From JAJDTQ01 sp963422385 (GTDB taxonomy: Bacteria; Desulfobacterota; Binatia; UBA9968; JAJDTQ01), in assembly GCA_963422385.1 (NCBI GenBank), contig OY729432.1, positions 2,232,001 through 2,296,000 on the forward strand: a stretch of DNA of 64,000 nt, written 5' to 3'. Below are positions 21,797-31,180 of this stretch, piece by piece. Positions within the stretch are counted from its first letter, which is position 1. Each line of letters starts with the position of its first letter. The notes beneath the pieces are model-generated. The model made no database searches, was not told the origin of the DNA, and saw only the letters and a list, made by a program, of their open reading frames with translations. A program made the position numbers and the translations under genes.

Positions 21797-21893
21797 GAGT
21801 CTGTCCGAGCAGAGCAAGAATCTACCGGAGGCAGGGAAAATGGACCCATTTCCCTGCCTCCGGTAGATTCTTGCTCTGCTCGGACAGACTCCT
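21795..21893. repeat. Perfect 45-bp hairpin repeat
   Basis: Arms 21795-21839 and 21849-21893 are perfectly complementary over 45 bp with a 9-nt loop. The left end overlaps the DUF420 stop codon. No T tract follows. It looks like a MITE or extragenic palindrome that may also act as a barrier between the convergent DUF420 and IMPase genes. Confidence 0.9.
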
Positions 21894-21927
21894 GGCGCCG
21901 TCTTGCCTCCGGTCTCCCCAATCCCGA

Positions 21928-22746
21928 TCAATCGCCGCGCGGTCCTTCATCCGGGTCAAAGGCGGCGACGGCACGCAAGGCGTCCGCGACCCCTGGCGCC
22001 GCGGCAATGATGGGGTTGCCATGCAGCAGGCCGCCATTGGCGAGAAAGTCATTTGTCCAGCCGCCCGCTTCTCTGACCAACAATATCCCGGCCAGGCAAT
22101 CCCAGGCGTTGATATGCGCCTCGAAGTAACCGAGCAACCGGCCGGCGCCAACATAGGCCAACATCAAGGCGCCCGAACCGTTGCGTTGGTACATCCCTCC
22201 CGCATCCAAGAGTCGGCGGATGCCATCCACCGCCGGCGCGGCCGAGGTTCTGGTCGAATGGCCGATGCCGACGGTGCCCTGGGTCAGGCTGTCCGCCCCG
22301 CTGGACGCAATCCGCGTCTCGCCGCAGAAGGCGCCCCGGCCGCGGCGCGCGGCGAAAAGCTCGTCCACGTTCGGGTCGTAGATGACGCCCACTTCGATTC
22401 GACCTCGTCGTACATAGGCGATCGAAACGCACCAGACCGGCACCTGGTTGATGAAATTCGTCGTTCCATCGATGGGATCGACGACCCAGATGCTGCCCAC
22501 GTCGTCTTCACCGATGGCGGTATCGCCCTCTTCGCCGAGAAACCCGTCGTCCGGAAAGAGTCCGTAGATGCGGTTCCGGATAAGCGTCTCGACGGCGCCA
22601 TCGGCCTGGCTGACGAAGTCTTGCGGACCCTTTGAGGCAACCTTCAGCACGTCCGGATCGCGGAAATAGGCCAGCGCCGCGCGGCCCGCTTCGTGCGCAA
22701 TCTCCTTCGCCGCCCGGAAGCGATCGGCCAACGCTTGATCATCCAT
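21928..22746 (-). CDS. Inositol monophosphatase family protein
   Basis: Mg2+-dependent phosphatase of the IMPase/FBPase/CysQ superfamily. 272 residues from the ATG at 22746 (GGAG upstream). The metal motifs are GEE (71-73), DPIDGTTN (90-97) and AWDCLAG near residue 220, all intact. The exact substrate (inositol phosphate, PAP or another sugar phosphate) cannot be fixed. It follows an FbpABC-type importer on the same strand; similar phosphatase genes are sometimes found in phosphonate/glycerophosphate-type importer clusters. Confidence 0.87.
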   Translation of the reverse strand: MDDQALADRFRAAKEIAHEAGRAALAYFRDPDVLKVASKGPQDFVSQADGAVETLIRNRIYGLFPDDGFLGEEGDTAIGEDDVGSIWVVDPIDGTTNFINQVPVWCVSIAYVRRGRIEVGVIYDPNVDELFAARRGRGAFCGETRIASSGADSLTQGTVGIGHSTRTSAAPAVDGIRRLLDAGGMYQRNGSGALMLAYVGAGRLLGYFEAHINAWDCLAGILLVREAGGWTNDFLANGGLLHGNPIIAAAPGVADALRAVAAFDPDEGPRGD

Positions 22747-22787
22747 ATCGATGAACTCCAATTCGCGGCCCACGGGTTCCAGGTCCA

Positions 22788-22877
22788 AGGAGCCTGCGCC
22801 GCAGGATAATGACGGGGTGCGGGCGGGTTTCAGACCCGCCTGCGCCCGCACGGTGCTGCCGCCCGATACAGGCTCCT
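22788..22877. repeat. AGGAGCCTG...CAGGCTCCT repeat enclosing palindrome copy C
   Basis: AGGAGCCTG (22788-22796) and CAGGCTCCT (22869-22877) form the ends of a 90-bp element. Inside is a second palindrome, 22817-22851, with outer arms GTGCGGGCG/CGCCCGCAC and the inner GGCGGGTTTCAGACCCGCC (copy C of the GGGTTTGAAACC family). On the minus strand the right end supplies the TAG stop of the upstream ABC ATPase. Confidence 0.7.
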
Positions 22878-23952
22878 AAGTCTGCTTCTCCAACAACGTA
22901 ACGCCGCGATCGCGAAACGCGATCCGGACACGGGACCCCGCTGAAATCAACGCATCGTACTGGTGGTCGGCGACGAAGATTTCACCCAGATCGGTGTCGA
23001 GAGTGTATTCGATGTGACTGCCGACGTAGGTGCTCTTGAGTACGGTTCCGGTGAGTCCGACTTCCTGTTCACTTGCTTTCAGGATCACCGCTTCCGGGCG
23101 GACGGCGAGCTTGACGGGACCGGCGGGCAGATCCCGGTGCGGCAGAAGGAGCTCGACCCGATCGCCGACGCGGATGGTTGCGTGATTGCCGTCGTGGCTG
23201 ATCAGTTCGGCGTCGACGACGTTGGCATCGCCGATGAAGTCGGCGACAAAGCGATCCCGGGGGCCTTCGTAAAGCTCGCTCGGCGCGCCTTCCTGCGCGA
23301 CCTCCGCATTGCGCATCACGATGATCCGGTCCGATACCGCCAGCGCTTCCTCCTGGTCGTGGGTGACGTAGACCGTCGTCAGGCCGAGGGTTTGCTGCAA
23401 CTCCCTGATTTCCTCGCGAACCCGTCGGCGCAGCTTGGCGTCGAGATTGGAGAGCGGCTCGTCGAACAACAGCACCGTCGGTTCGAGGACGAGGGCCCGG
23501 GCCACGGCGACCCGCTGCTGCTGGCCGCCGGAAAGCTCGCTCGGCAGGCGCTCGCCGTAGCCGGAGAGACCCACCAGCTTCAAGCCTTCTTCGGCCCGAT
23601 CCCGCATCTCCGCCTTGGCGATACCGCTGACCGAGAGGCCGTAAGATACGTTCTCGAACACGGTCATATGCGGAAACAGGGCATAGGATTGAAACACCAT
23701 GGAGACGTCCCGTGCGCTGGCAGGCAGGCGGGAAACGTCGTTGCCGCCAATAAATACGCTACCCGAGGTGGGCATTTCCAGACCGGCAATGAGGCGGAGG
23801 GTCGTCGTCTTGCCGCAGCCGCTCGGCCCAAGCAATGTCACCAGGTCGCCGGATTGAACCTCGAAGGAGACCTGGTTCACGGCGATGACCGGTCCGTAGT
23901 GTTTGCTGACCTTGTCGAATCGAACCGCAACCGCTTGTCCCTGGATGGTCAT
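22876..23952 (-). CDS. ABC transporter ATPase, FbpC/PotA type
   Basis: Cytosolic ATPase of an importer. 358 residues: Walker A GPSGCGKTT (42-50), Q-loop VFQSY (85-89), signature LSGGQ (139-143), Walker B LFDEP (161-165), H-loop THD, and a C-terminal TOBE/regulatory domain (about 235-358). Its start overlaps the permease stop by 4 nt (ATGA), so it is the third gene of an SBP-permease-ATPase operon. Confidence 0.95.
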   Translation of the reverse strand: MTIQGQAVAVRFDKVSKHYGPVIAVNQVSFEVQSGDLVTLLGPSGCGKTTTLRLIAGLEMPTSGSVFIGGNDVSRLPASARDVSMVFQSYALFPHMTVFENVSYGLSVSGIAKAEMRDRAEEGLKLVGLSGYGERLPSELSGGQQQRVAVARALVLEPTVLLFDEPLSNLDAKLRRRVREEIRELQQTLGLTTVYVTHDQEEALAVSDRIIVMRNAEVAQEGAPSELYEGPRDRFVADFIGDANVVDAELISHDGNHATIRVGDRVELLLPHRDLPAGPVKLAVRPEAVILKASEQEVGLTGTVLKSTYVGSHIEYTLDTDLGEIFVADHQYDALISAGSRVRIAFRDRGVTLLEKQT

Positions 23953-26165
23953 GCGCCCGCTCCTCCCGTGCCGAGGGCGGCCACGCTCATGGATTCCGCC
24001 CGGCGGCCGATGCGCCGTTCACCGACAATGAACTGGATCAGCAGGATCACCACCACCATGACGACGATCAAAACCGAACTATAGGCGATGGCAAGTCCGT
24101 AGTCACCGTTTTCCACCCGGCCGATGATATAGGACGTCGCCATATCGTAGTTGGCGCTGACCAGGAAGATGACCGCGCTGATGGCCGTCATCGCGCGGAC
24201 AAAGCTGAAGACCAGGGCGGCCACCACGGCCGGGCGCAGCAGAGGCAGGACGACCTTGCGGACGGTGGCGAAGGAGTTGGCGCCCAGGGTCAAGGATGCC
24301 TCGTCCAGGCTCTTGTCGATCTGGGTCATGGCGGCGATGCCGGCGCGGACCCCCACCGGCATGTTTCGGAAGATGAAGCAGATGACGAGTATCACACCGG
24401 TGCCGGTGAGCTCCACCGGCGGCACGTTGAAAGCGAGGATGTAGCCAACCCCGATGACGGTGCCAGGTATCGCGAAACTCAACAGAGTGCCGAACTCGAA
24501 TGCGTGCTGACCGGCAAATTTCTGCCGGATCAGCAGATAGGCGGTCAGCAGACCCACCGCCGCGGTCAGAGGGGCGGAAATGGCGGAGATCGAGATGGTC
24601 GTCCAGAAGGAATTCCAGGCAGCACCCGACCAGACCCATCCACCGGCCCCGGTAGTGACGGAAAAGGCGTCAATGTAGTGGCGCAAGGTGAGGCTGTGGT
24701 CCCGGCCCCAGAGCTCAACGAAACCGCCGAACAAGACCATGCAATAGATGACCGCGGTCAGACCGGTCCAAGGGAGGGCTGAACCGTAAACGAGCCAGGT
24801 CACGCGCCTGGGCAGGGGGACGTGCAGGCCGGCATCGCCCTTGCCGGTGACCGTGGCGTAGGACTTGTGTCCCAGCCAACGATGCTGGGCCCAGAACGCG
24901 GACAGGGTAAAGGCCAGGAGAAGGATGGCCAGAACCGCGGCCCGGCCCTGGTCGTTCTGGGCCCCGACGATGGCGAAGAAGATGGACGTTGACAAGACGT
25001 CGAAGTTGCCGCCCAGGACCAGTGGATTGCCGAAATCGGCCAGGCTTTCGATGAAACCCACCAGGAAAGCATTGGCCAGGCCCGGGCGCATGAGCGGCAA
25101 GGAGACGGTGGTGAAGGTGCGCCAGTTGTCGGCGCGCAGGGTTTGTGCAGCCTCTTCCATCGAGGGACTGACGCCCTCGACCACACCGATCAGGACCAGG
25201 AAGGCGATCGGTGTAAAGGCCAGGGTCTGCGCCAGCCAAATCCCGGGCAGGCCGTAAATGTATCGCCCCGGCGTCACACCGGTGATCGCTTCGATGGCCA
25301 GGGTCACCGTGCCCGATGCGCCGAACAGCAGGATAATGGCGAGGCCGATGACGAAGGGCGGGGTGATGATCGGCAGGACGGTCAGGGTGCGCAGCAATTT
25401 CTTGGCCCGGAAGCCGGTCCGGGTCGCCAGCAGGGCGAAGGTCAGGCCCAATAGCGTCGTGCTGGCGCCCACCAGAATGGCCATCAACAGGGAATTCCAG
25501 GCGACGCCGCAGTTGACGTTGGCGGTCACGCAGCCCAGGCCCCAGATGTCGCGGCTGAACAGCTTCTCGACGAAGAGGAAAGGCACGAAGTTGTAGTCGT
25601 TGTCCTGGAAGGCGCTGGCCAGGATGCGGACGACGGGGAAGAAGATGAACGCGGCAACGAGGGCGATCACCAGGGCGATGGAGCCAACCACGAATCCGTC
25701 GCCGTTGATCGCCCCGCGCGCGGCGATTCCCTGCGCGAACAGAAAGAGGAAGGAGGCCGATACCAGCAGAGCGCCGTAGCCCATGCCGAACTGGCGATCG
25801 CCCAAGGGGCCGAAGAATCTCTCCAGAGAAGCATATTCCCAGCCGCCGAGGCTGATCAGGAAGCCTTGGGCCAGAAGGCAGACCATGCCGAAACTGCCCG
25901 CTGCGAGCAGGACCGTGGCAAAGAGCGGATCGGTGCGCCGGCGCCAAAGCACTGCCAGCGGGGCCGCCAGCGCCAGCACCAAGGGTGCCAGCCACCAACG
26001 GCCGATCAGGAAGATTTGCAGCAGACCCGGGGCGGCATCGGCCCCGGCCGGGTAGTCGGACAGCCAGGCGAAGGACCAGAACCCGTCCTCCACGCCATAC
26101 CAGGGGAGGAGCGCCAATCCGCCCCATCCCATGGCAAGCCAAAGCGCGGCGGGCCGATTCATCAC
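23949..26165 (-). CDS. ABC transporter permease, FbpB-like fused double permease
   Basis: 738 residues with two BPD_transp_1 domains in one chain. An extra N-terminal set of helices (about 1-200) precedes the first EAA-type loop (EEAAQTLRADNWRTFTTVSL near 340), and the second loop (DEASLTLGANSFATVRKV) is near 640. This is the single-chain permease of ferric-iron/phosphonate-type importers. It lies 18 nt after the binding-protein gene and overlaps the ATPase gene. Confidence 0.93.
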   Translation of the reverse strand: MMNRPAALWLAMGWGGLALLPWYGVEDGFWSFAWLSDYPAGADAAPGLLQIFLIGRWWLAPLVLALAAPLAVLWRRRTDPLFATVLLAAGSFGMVCLLAQGFLISLGGWEYASLERFFGPLGDRQFGMGYGALLVSASFLFLFAQGIAARGAINGDGFVVGSIALVIALVAAFIFFPVVRILASAFQDNDYNFVPFLFVEKLFSRDIWGLGCVTANVNCGVAWNSLLMAILVGASTTLLGLTFALLATRTGFRAKKLLRTLTVLPIITPPFVIGLAIILLFGASGTVTLAIEAITGVTPGRYIYGLPGIWLAQTLAFTPIAFLVLIGVVEGVSPSMEEAAQTLRADNWRTFTTVSLPLMRPGLANAFLVGFIESLADFGNPLVLGGNFDVLSTSIFFAIVGAQNDQGRAAVLAILLLAFTLSAFWAQHRWLGHKSYATVTGKGDAGLHVPLPRRVTWLVYGSALPWTGLTAVIYCMVLFGGFVELWGRDHSLTLRHYIDAFSVTTGAGGWVWSGAAWNSFWTTISISAISAPLTAAVGLLTAYLLIRQKFAGQHAFEFGTLLSFAIPGTVIGVGYILAFNVPPVELTGTGVILVICFIFRNMPVGVRAGIAAMTQIDKSLDEASLTLGANSFATVRKVVLPLLRPAVVAALVFSFVRAMTAISAVIFLVSANYDMATSYIIGRVENGDYGLAIAYSSVLIVVMVVVILLIQFIVGERRIGRRAESMSVAALGTGGAGA

Positions 26166-26183
26166 GCCGATGGTTCGGATGCC

Positions 26184-27218
26184 TCAGCGCGGCAGCGTGG
26201 AGACCTCGTCGTCCCACTTCTTCAAGAGCCGCCGCCGTTCGGCCGACGAGCCGTATTTCTTGAAGTCGTAGTTGATCAGCTTGATCTGGCTCAGGTCCGG
26301 CGCCTGTGGCGGCGGCGTGGCGCTGGCATTCGACGGCACCTGATAAGCCCTGGCCTGCGCCGCCATTGTCTGAACCTTCGGATCGAGCGCGAAATCCACC
26401 CACTTCCTGGCGCTTTCCGGATTGCGGCCGCCCTTGATGATGCTCACCGAGCCGATCTCATAACCCGTACCCTCGCAGGGCGAGACGATCTTGATGGGGA
26501 AGCCCTTGACCGCCTGGGTCACCATGTCGTGCTGGAAGACGATGCCTATCGTGGTCTCTCCCCGGGCCGCCGCCTTGATCGGCGCCGAGCCCGACTTGGT
26601 GTATTGGTTGATGTTCTTGTGGAGGCCCTTCATGAACTCGAAGCCGCCGTCCTCGCCAAAGACCTGGACGATGGTGGCGAGTGTGGTGTAGGCGGTGCCG
26701 GAGGAGTTGGGGTTGGCCATCTGGATGTGACCCTTGTAGACGGGCTTGGTCAGGTCCTTCCAGCATTTCGGCGCCGGCAGCTTGTGCTTCGCCAACAGCT
26801 CGCTGTTGTAGCCGATGCCGAGAGCACCGGCGTAGATCCCGACCGTGCGGTGGCCGGACTGCTCGGCCTGACGCCGTGCCCAATCCTGCAGGTCCGCCAA
26901 TCGCGGCGATTTGTACTCCTGCGTCAGGCCTTCTTCGGCCGCCTGCAAGTGCGGGTCGCCGGTGCCGCCCCACCAGACGTCGCCCTTGGGATTACGGCTT
27001 TCCGCCTTGATCTGAGCGAAGGTTTCGCCGGAGCTTTTCCGCGTCATGGCGACCTTGATGCCGGTCGCTTTCTCGAACTCCTTGACCATGAGCTGGCACC
27101 ACTCGATCTGCGGGCTGCAATACAGGGTCAGCTTGCCGGCGGCAAGGGCGGTGTTGGCCGCTGCCGCCACGAGGCCGAAGATGGCCAATGCAATGATTGA
27201 AAAGCCGAGACGTTTCAT
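26184..27218 (-). CDS. Periplasmic Fe3+-type substrate-binding protein
   Basis: 344 residues. Signal peptide 1-27 (MKRLGFSIIALAIF...ALAA). The family 1 binding-protein fold is recognised by LTLYCSPQIEWCQ, GDVWWGGTGDP and the hinge region GIGYNSELL. It is the receptor of the importer encoded by the two following genes. FbpA-like by similarity, but related proteins bind 2-aminoethylphosphonate or other anions, so the ligand is open. AAGGAGG precedes the ATG at 27218. Confidence 0.9.
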   Translation of the reverse strand: MKRLGFSIIALAIFGLVAAAANTALAAGKLTLYCSPQIEWCQLMVKEFEKATGIKVAMTRKSSGETFAQIKAESRNPKGDVWWGGTGDPHLQAAEEGLTQEYKSPRLADLQDWARRQAEQSGHRTVGIYAGALGIGYNSELLAKHKLPAPKCWKDLTKPVYKGHIQMANPNSSGTAYTTLATIVQVFGEDGGFEFMKGLHKNINQYTKSGSAPIKAAARGETTIGIVFQHDMVTQAVKGFPIKIVSPCEGTGYEIGSVSIIKGGRNPESARKWVDFALDPKVQTMAAQARAYQVPSNASATPPPQAPDLSQIKLINYDFKKYGSSAERRRLLKKWDDEVSTLPR

Positions 27219-27564
27219 AATGCTGTCCTCCTTGTTGGCGTGTTGGCAAGATATTTCGGAGCACAATGGTTGTCTGCGTGTCCCTGGCGGTGCTCTCGAA
27301 TCACGATAGGCACAGGAGTCCTGTAACATACCAGCGGCGGACTTTGTAATGTTTTTTGACAACTTGGCAACACGGGTGACGTACCGGTTCTGGGGCCGCA
27401 GCACGCCGGGCCGATTGTGTGGGCGCGTGTTTCAAGCCCGCCCGTGAGGATTTTGTCGTGGGGAAAGAGGATGCGGCAGCGGTGCCGTGTTGAAACCTCG
27501 CCCTCGGGGCGGTATAGGGCAGGCAGTCGGTTGGTCGGCACGTCACCCATCAGGGAGTCCTCTC
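27219..27564. other. Divergent intergenic region with operator-like sequences
   Basis: 346 nt between the binding-protein gene (minus) and the aspartate dehydrogenase gene (plus). It holds a 13-nt palindrome ACAGGAGTCCTGT (27312-27324), the sequence TTTTGACAACTTGG (27354-27367) that recurs upstream of the MFS gene at 34956-34969, and a degenerate GGGTTTGAAACC palindrome (copy D, 27424-27445). No protein-coding potential was convincing. Confidence 0.6.
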
Positions 27565-28362
27565 ATGAAGACCATCGGTATCGTTGGCTGTGGCGCCATA
27601 GGCAAAGGCTTGTTGAAGGCCGCCGGTTCGGGGGCGCTGGCTGCGAGGGTATGCATCACCAGTCGTACGGAGCGCTCGTGCAGGGATTTCCTCGACACCC
27701 TGAGTGCGCCGGTGCCGTTGCTGGCCCTTGACGAGCTCATCGCCGGATCCGACATCGTGGTGGAGGCGGCCGGAGGGGCGGTGGTGCCAGCGCTCGCGCG
27801 GCAGGTGTTCGACGCCGGCAAGGATCTCATGGTCATCAGCGTGGGCGCGTTGCTGGATCATCCCGAGATCATCGAGCGGGCACGGCAGACCGGTTGCCGG
27901 CTGCTGTTGCCTTCCGGCGCCATCGCGGCGCTCGACGGCATCAAATCGGCGTGCGCCGGCGAGGTCGCCCACGTGACCATCACTACCCGAAAGCCGCCCC
28001 ACGGTCTCGAGGGCGCTCCCTATCTCGTGCAGAACGACATATCCTTGGCCGGTTTGACCGAGCCCAGGGAAGTCTTCTCGGGCACGGCGCGGGAAGCCTG
28101 CCGGGCTTTTCCGGCCAACGTCAACGTCTCCGCCGCGGTGAGTCTGGCGGGCCTGGGGCCGGACCGTACGCGCATCCGGATTCTGGCGGTGCCCGGGCTT
28201 GATCGGAACTGTCACGACGTGGAGGCCGAGGGCGAGTTCGGCCGTCTGACCATGCACATCGAGAACGTACCCACGGAGAACCCGCGGACCGGGCGCCTCA
28301 CCGTCCTGTCCATGATCCGCTCCCTTCAGGATGCGCTGGATCCCGTTCGGATCGGCACCTGA
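27565..28362 (+). CDS. nadX: L-aspartate dehydrogenase
   Basis: NAD(P)-dependent oxidation of aspartate to iminoaspartate, which can feed NAD synthesis. 265 residues with the Rossmann motif GCGAIG (8-13) and the family stretch FPANVNVSAAVSLAG in the C-terminal half. The ATG at 27565 follows GGGAG. No nadA/nadC is in the window. In this setting, next to a TPP enzyme, it could instead serve amino-acid catabolism. Confidence 0.9.
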   Translation: MKTIGIVGCGAIGKGLLKAAGSGALAARVCITSRTERSCRDFLDTLSAPVPLLALDELIAGSDIVVEAAGGAVVPALARQVFDAGKDLMVISVGALLDHPEIIERARQTGCRLLLPSGAIAALDGIKSACAGEVAHVTITTRKPPHGLEGAPYLVQNDISLAGLTEPREVFSGTAREACRAFPANVNVSAAVSLAGLGPDRTRIRILAVPGLDRNCHDVEAEGEFGRLTMHIENVPTENPRTGRLTVLSMIRSLQDALDPVRIGT

Positions 28363-28403
28363 CGGCCTGCCGAGAGAAAAAAAGGACTGGACGCGGTAAC
28401 GCC

Positions 28404-30005
28404 ATGACGAACGTCGAGACCATTGTCCGCATGCTGGAGCAGGCCGGAGTCCGCTGGGTCTTCGGCATCCCGAGCGGCCCGGTGCTGCCCCTGATCGAGG
28501 CCTTGGGCCGGAGCCCCGTCGAGTTCGTGTTGACGGCCAGCGAGACCTCCGCGGGCTTCATGGCCACCACGGTGGGCCAACTCACCGGCGTGCCCGGCGC
28601 CTGCGCCGCCACCCTGGGACCGGGGGCCACCAACCTTGCCACCGGCGTGGGCTGTGCCTGGCTGGACTGCGCCCCGGTGCTGGCCATCACCTGCAACGTG
28701 CCCAGCCCCTGGCTCCGGCGCAGGATTCAGATGCGCATCGACCACAACACGCTCTTCCAGCCCCTCACCAAGGCTACCTTCGCCCTGGGTGCGGACGACG
28801 TGGCGGACAGGATGGCGGAAGCCCTGGCCGTGGCCACGGCGGAGCCGCCGGGTCCCGTGCATCTCGATCTGCCCGAGGACGTAGGCGTGGCGGCGTCGGT
28901 GGGCGAGGCGCCGGCGTTGGCTGGCGAGGGCGCAACGGCGTTGGCGGACGTGGCGCCCGACGCCCGGGAGGCCCTCGCGGCGGCGCTGTCCCGAAGCCGG
29001 CGGCCGCTGGTGATCACCGGACTGACCTTCACCCGCAGCGCCGGCGCCGACTCGCTGCTGCGCTTCATTGAGCAGCACCGCCTGCCGTTCGTCTCGACTC
29101 TGCACGCCAAGGGCTGCCTGCCGGAGAGCCATCCCAACTGGCTCGGGGTTATCGGCCGGGCCCGCCGCACCAACGTGCAGCGGATCCTCGACCGGGCCGA
29201 TCTGATCGTTGCCGTCGGTTACGACCCCATCGAGATCAACTACGAGGAATGGGTGGGGGACACTCCGGTGTACCATTTGAGCACCACCGAAGCGGAGCCG
29301 GATCCGCGCGTGCGTTATCTGTTCAACCGCGGCAGTGACCTCGACCCTGCCCTGCGGCGGTGGGGGGCCCTTGCACCGGCGGCCAACGACTGGACTCCGG
29401 AAGAGTGGGAAGCCCACCGAAACGGGTTGGAGCGGGAACTCCGTCCCGAAGGAAGCCGGTTCGCGGCGCATCACGTGCTCGACGTCTTGCGCGCGGCACT
29501 GCCCCCGGACGGCATCCTGGCCTACGACGTGGGCGCCCACACCCACCAGATCGCCACCCAGTGGCGCACGGACCTGCCGCACACGCTGCTGGCCACCAAT
29601 GGCTGGTCGTCCATGGGTTTCGGGATGCCCGCCGCCTATGCCGCCAAGATGGTCCATCCCGACCGCGTGGTGGCGGGGGTGGTGGGGGACGGCGGCTTCC
29701 AGATGACCGTGGGAGAGCTGGCCGTGGCCCGGCGGCGCAACCTGGCGGTCCCCATCATCGTCCTCAACGACGGCTGGCTGGGGCTCATGAAGGTGAAGCA
29801 GGAGCGCAAGGAATTCCCGCTCTCGGGCGTCGAGCTCGGCACCCGGGCGGACTCACCCCCGCACTACTTCAGCGTCCCGTGCCGGAGCGCCGGAAATCTG
29901 GAAGAGCTGGAAGCCGCTGTCCAGTGGGGTCTGAACCTGGGCGGCCCCAGCGTCATCGAGGCCTTCATCGACGTGGAGCCGTACTCCGCCACGGTCTTCG
30001 ACTGA
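28404..30005 (+). CDS. Thiamine diphosphate-dependent enzyme (acetolactate synthase/decarboxylase type)
   Basis: 533 residues in the three-domain order of the family: Pyr domain (about 1-170, with the activating Glu in TASETSAG), middle DHS-like domain (190-330), and PP domain (about 360-520) with the TPP/Mg motif VVGDGGF (GDG at 428-430) ending in LNDGW. It could be an acetolactate synthase-like, sulfopyruvate- or benzoylformate decarboxylase-like enzyme; the substrate is unclear. It follows nadX by 41 nt and is probably co-transcribed. Confidence 0.85.
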   Translation: MTNVETIVRMLEQAGVRWVFGIPSGPVLPLIEALGRSPVEFVLTASETSAGFMATTVGQLTGVPGACAATLGPGATNLATGVGCAWLDCAPVLAITCNVPSPWLRRRIQMRIDHNTLFQPLTKATFALGADDVADRMAEALAVATAEPPGPVHLDLPEDVGVAASVGEAPALAGEGATALADVAPDAREALAAALSRSRRPLVITGLTFTRSAGADSLLRFIEQHRLPFVSTLHAKGCLPESHPNWLGVIGRARRTNVQRILDRADLIVAVGYDPIEINYEEWVGDTPVYHLSTTEAEPDPRVRYLFNRGSDLDPALRRWGALAPAANDWTPEEWEAHRNGLERELRPEGSRFAAHHVLDVLRAALPPDGILAYDVGAHTHQIATQWRTDLPHTLLATNGWSSMGFGMPAAYAAKMVHPDRVVAGVVGDGGFQMTVGELAVARRRNLAVPIIVLNDGWLGLMKVKQERKEFPLSGVELGTRADSPPHYFSVPCRSAGNLEELEAAVQWGLNLGGPSVIEAFIDVEPYSATVFD

Positions 30006-30059
30006 TAACCGTCATCGTCGAAACGGGTACGAATCAAGTCAAGACGCCCGCAACCCGTC

Positions 30060-30079
30060 ATTCCCGCGAAAGCGGGAAT
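30060..30079. repeat. dRS3-like palindrome
   Basis: ATTCCCGCGAAAGCGGGAAT is an exact match to the ATTCCC-N8-GGGAAT pattern of dRS3-type repeats. It lies immediately at the point where the following ATPase fragment is cut off. Confidence 0.8.
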
Positions 30080-30085
30080 CCGGAC

Positions 30086-30290
30086 CGTCCGTCGGTGGGA
30101 CGCAAGAGCCCGCCGATGATGCGCAGAAGCGTGCTCTTGCCGCAGCCGCTGGGGCCAAGGATGGAGAAGAACTCTCCCTCCCCGGCCGCGAAGCTCACCT
30201 TGTCCAGGGAATGGACGTTACCGTCACGGGTGCTGAATACCATCGAAACATCTTCGGCCAGGATGGTGGTTTCGGCCAGCCCGCATCTTT
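30086..30290 (-). pseudogene. ABC ATPase remnant (SsuB/TauB type), N-terminal part only
   Basis: On the minus strand the reading ILAEDVSMVFSTRDG leads into GEFFSILGPSGCGKST (Walker A) and RIIGGLLRPTDG, then stops at the dRS3-like palindrome. Q-loop, signature motif and Walker B are all missing, so the product cannot be an active ATPase. The fragment is continuous in frame with the tail of the binding-protein remnant upstream, showing that a deletion joined the two genes. Confidence 0.8.
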
Positions 30291-31014
30291 CCTGCTGCGA
30301 GATGAAGCCGTTGGTGTAGTAGCGGCTGACGTCGATCTTCTTCTTCAGGCCGCCGTACTTGAACAGGATATCCTGTGCGCCTTCCCGGTCAGCCTTGGCC
30401 GTCCGGCCCAGGGGCTTACCCTTCTGCCCTGCAGCAGCGCCTCCCGCTTGGCGCCTCCGGAGGAGAGTTGCACCACCTCGACCTTCTCTTTCGGGCCGTT
30501 GGGGTTCAGGAACGCCGGCGGCATGACCTGGTCACCTCCGCCCGCGGTGACGCGACGGACTTCCCGGCAAGGTCCGCCGGCTTCTTGACGCCGTGCCTGG
30601 CGGGGACCGCCACCGACATCGGGTGGATCTGCAACTCGCCAAAGACCCCCTTAACGGGAAGGCCGCTCCCGTCAAGGGGGCGTACGACGCCCTTCAGCAT
30701 GGTGCCGTAATCCGCGGTGCCGAAGTGGTCCTGGTTGGCCCCCATGAGCTTGACGCTGGTGCCGGACCCCTTGCCCGTGAGTATGGTCACGTCGAGCCCC
30801 TCCTTCTCCCACAGCCCGAGGTCCTTGGCGTAGTAATAGGCGGGAGCGTGATCGTACAGGATCCAGCTATAGCGGAAAGTGATCTTCCGGAGATCCTGTG
30901 CCCATGCGCTGGACGCCAGCAGCGGCAGCAGGAGCACCAACGCCGACAAGCAGACGCCAACCCTTTGGATATGCCTCGTCTCGATGCTGAAGGCCGTGAC
31001 CGGCGAGGGCGGGA
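30291..31014 (-). pseudogene. NMT1/SsuA-type binding-protein remnant
   Basis: From about 31000 the minus strand reads VGVCLSALVLLLPLLASSAWAQ (signal peptide; more than half quoted), then ITFRYSWILYDHAPAYYYAKDLGLWEKEGLDV, shown here only in outline, typical of sulfonate/nitrate/thiamine-type binding proteins (FRYSW, AYYYAKDLGLW). After KSVASP near 30540 the frame changes to QVMPPAFLNPNGPKEKVEV, then changes again near 30415 to the C-terminal piece FKYGGLKKKIDVSRYYTNGF. At least two frame changes with lost sequence are needed. Its 5' end is fused to a permease fragment. Confidence 0.75.
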
Positions 31015-31177
31015 AGATGGTCCGCAGGTCCGGCACCACCACGGTCAGTTGCCACATCGTCAGCAGCAGAGCGATGGCCACCGCGGGATGGACGCTCCCG
31101 GCTGTCAGGAACCGTCCCCAACCGGCCCGCGCCTTGTCGGCCGTCCTGGCGGCCTCCGTTCGCCTTCCAACGGCCAT
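31015..31177 (-). pseudogene. ABC permease fragment fused to the binding-protein remnant
   Basis: The first 55-60 residues of the ORF starting at 31177 (HPAVAIALLLTMWQLTVVV, then IFPPSPVTA) match the N-terminal membrane helix of SsuC-type permeases. The remaining about 200 residues of the permease are absent and the reading passes straight into the binding protein. This is a deletion fusion. Confidence 0.7.
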
Positions 31178-31180
31178 GCT

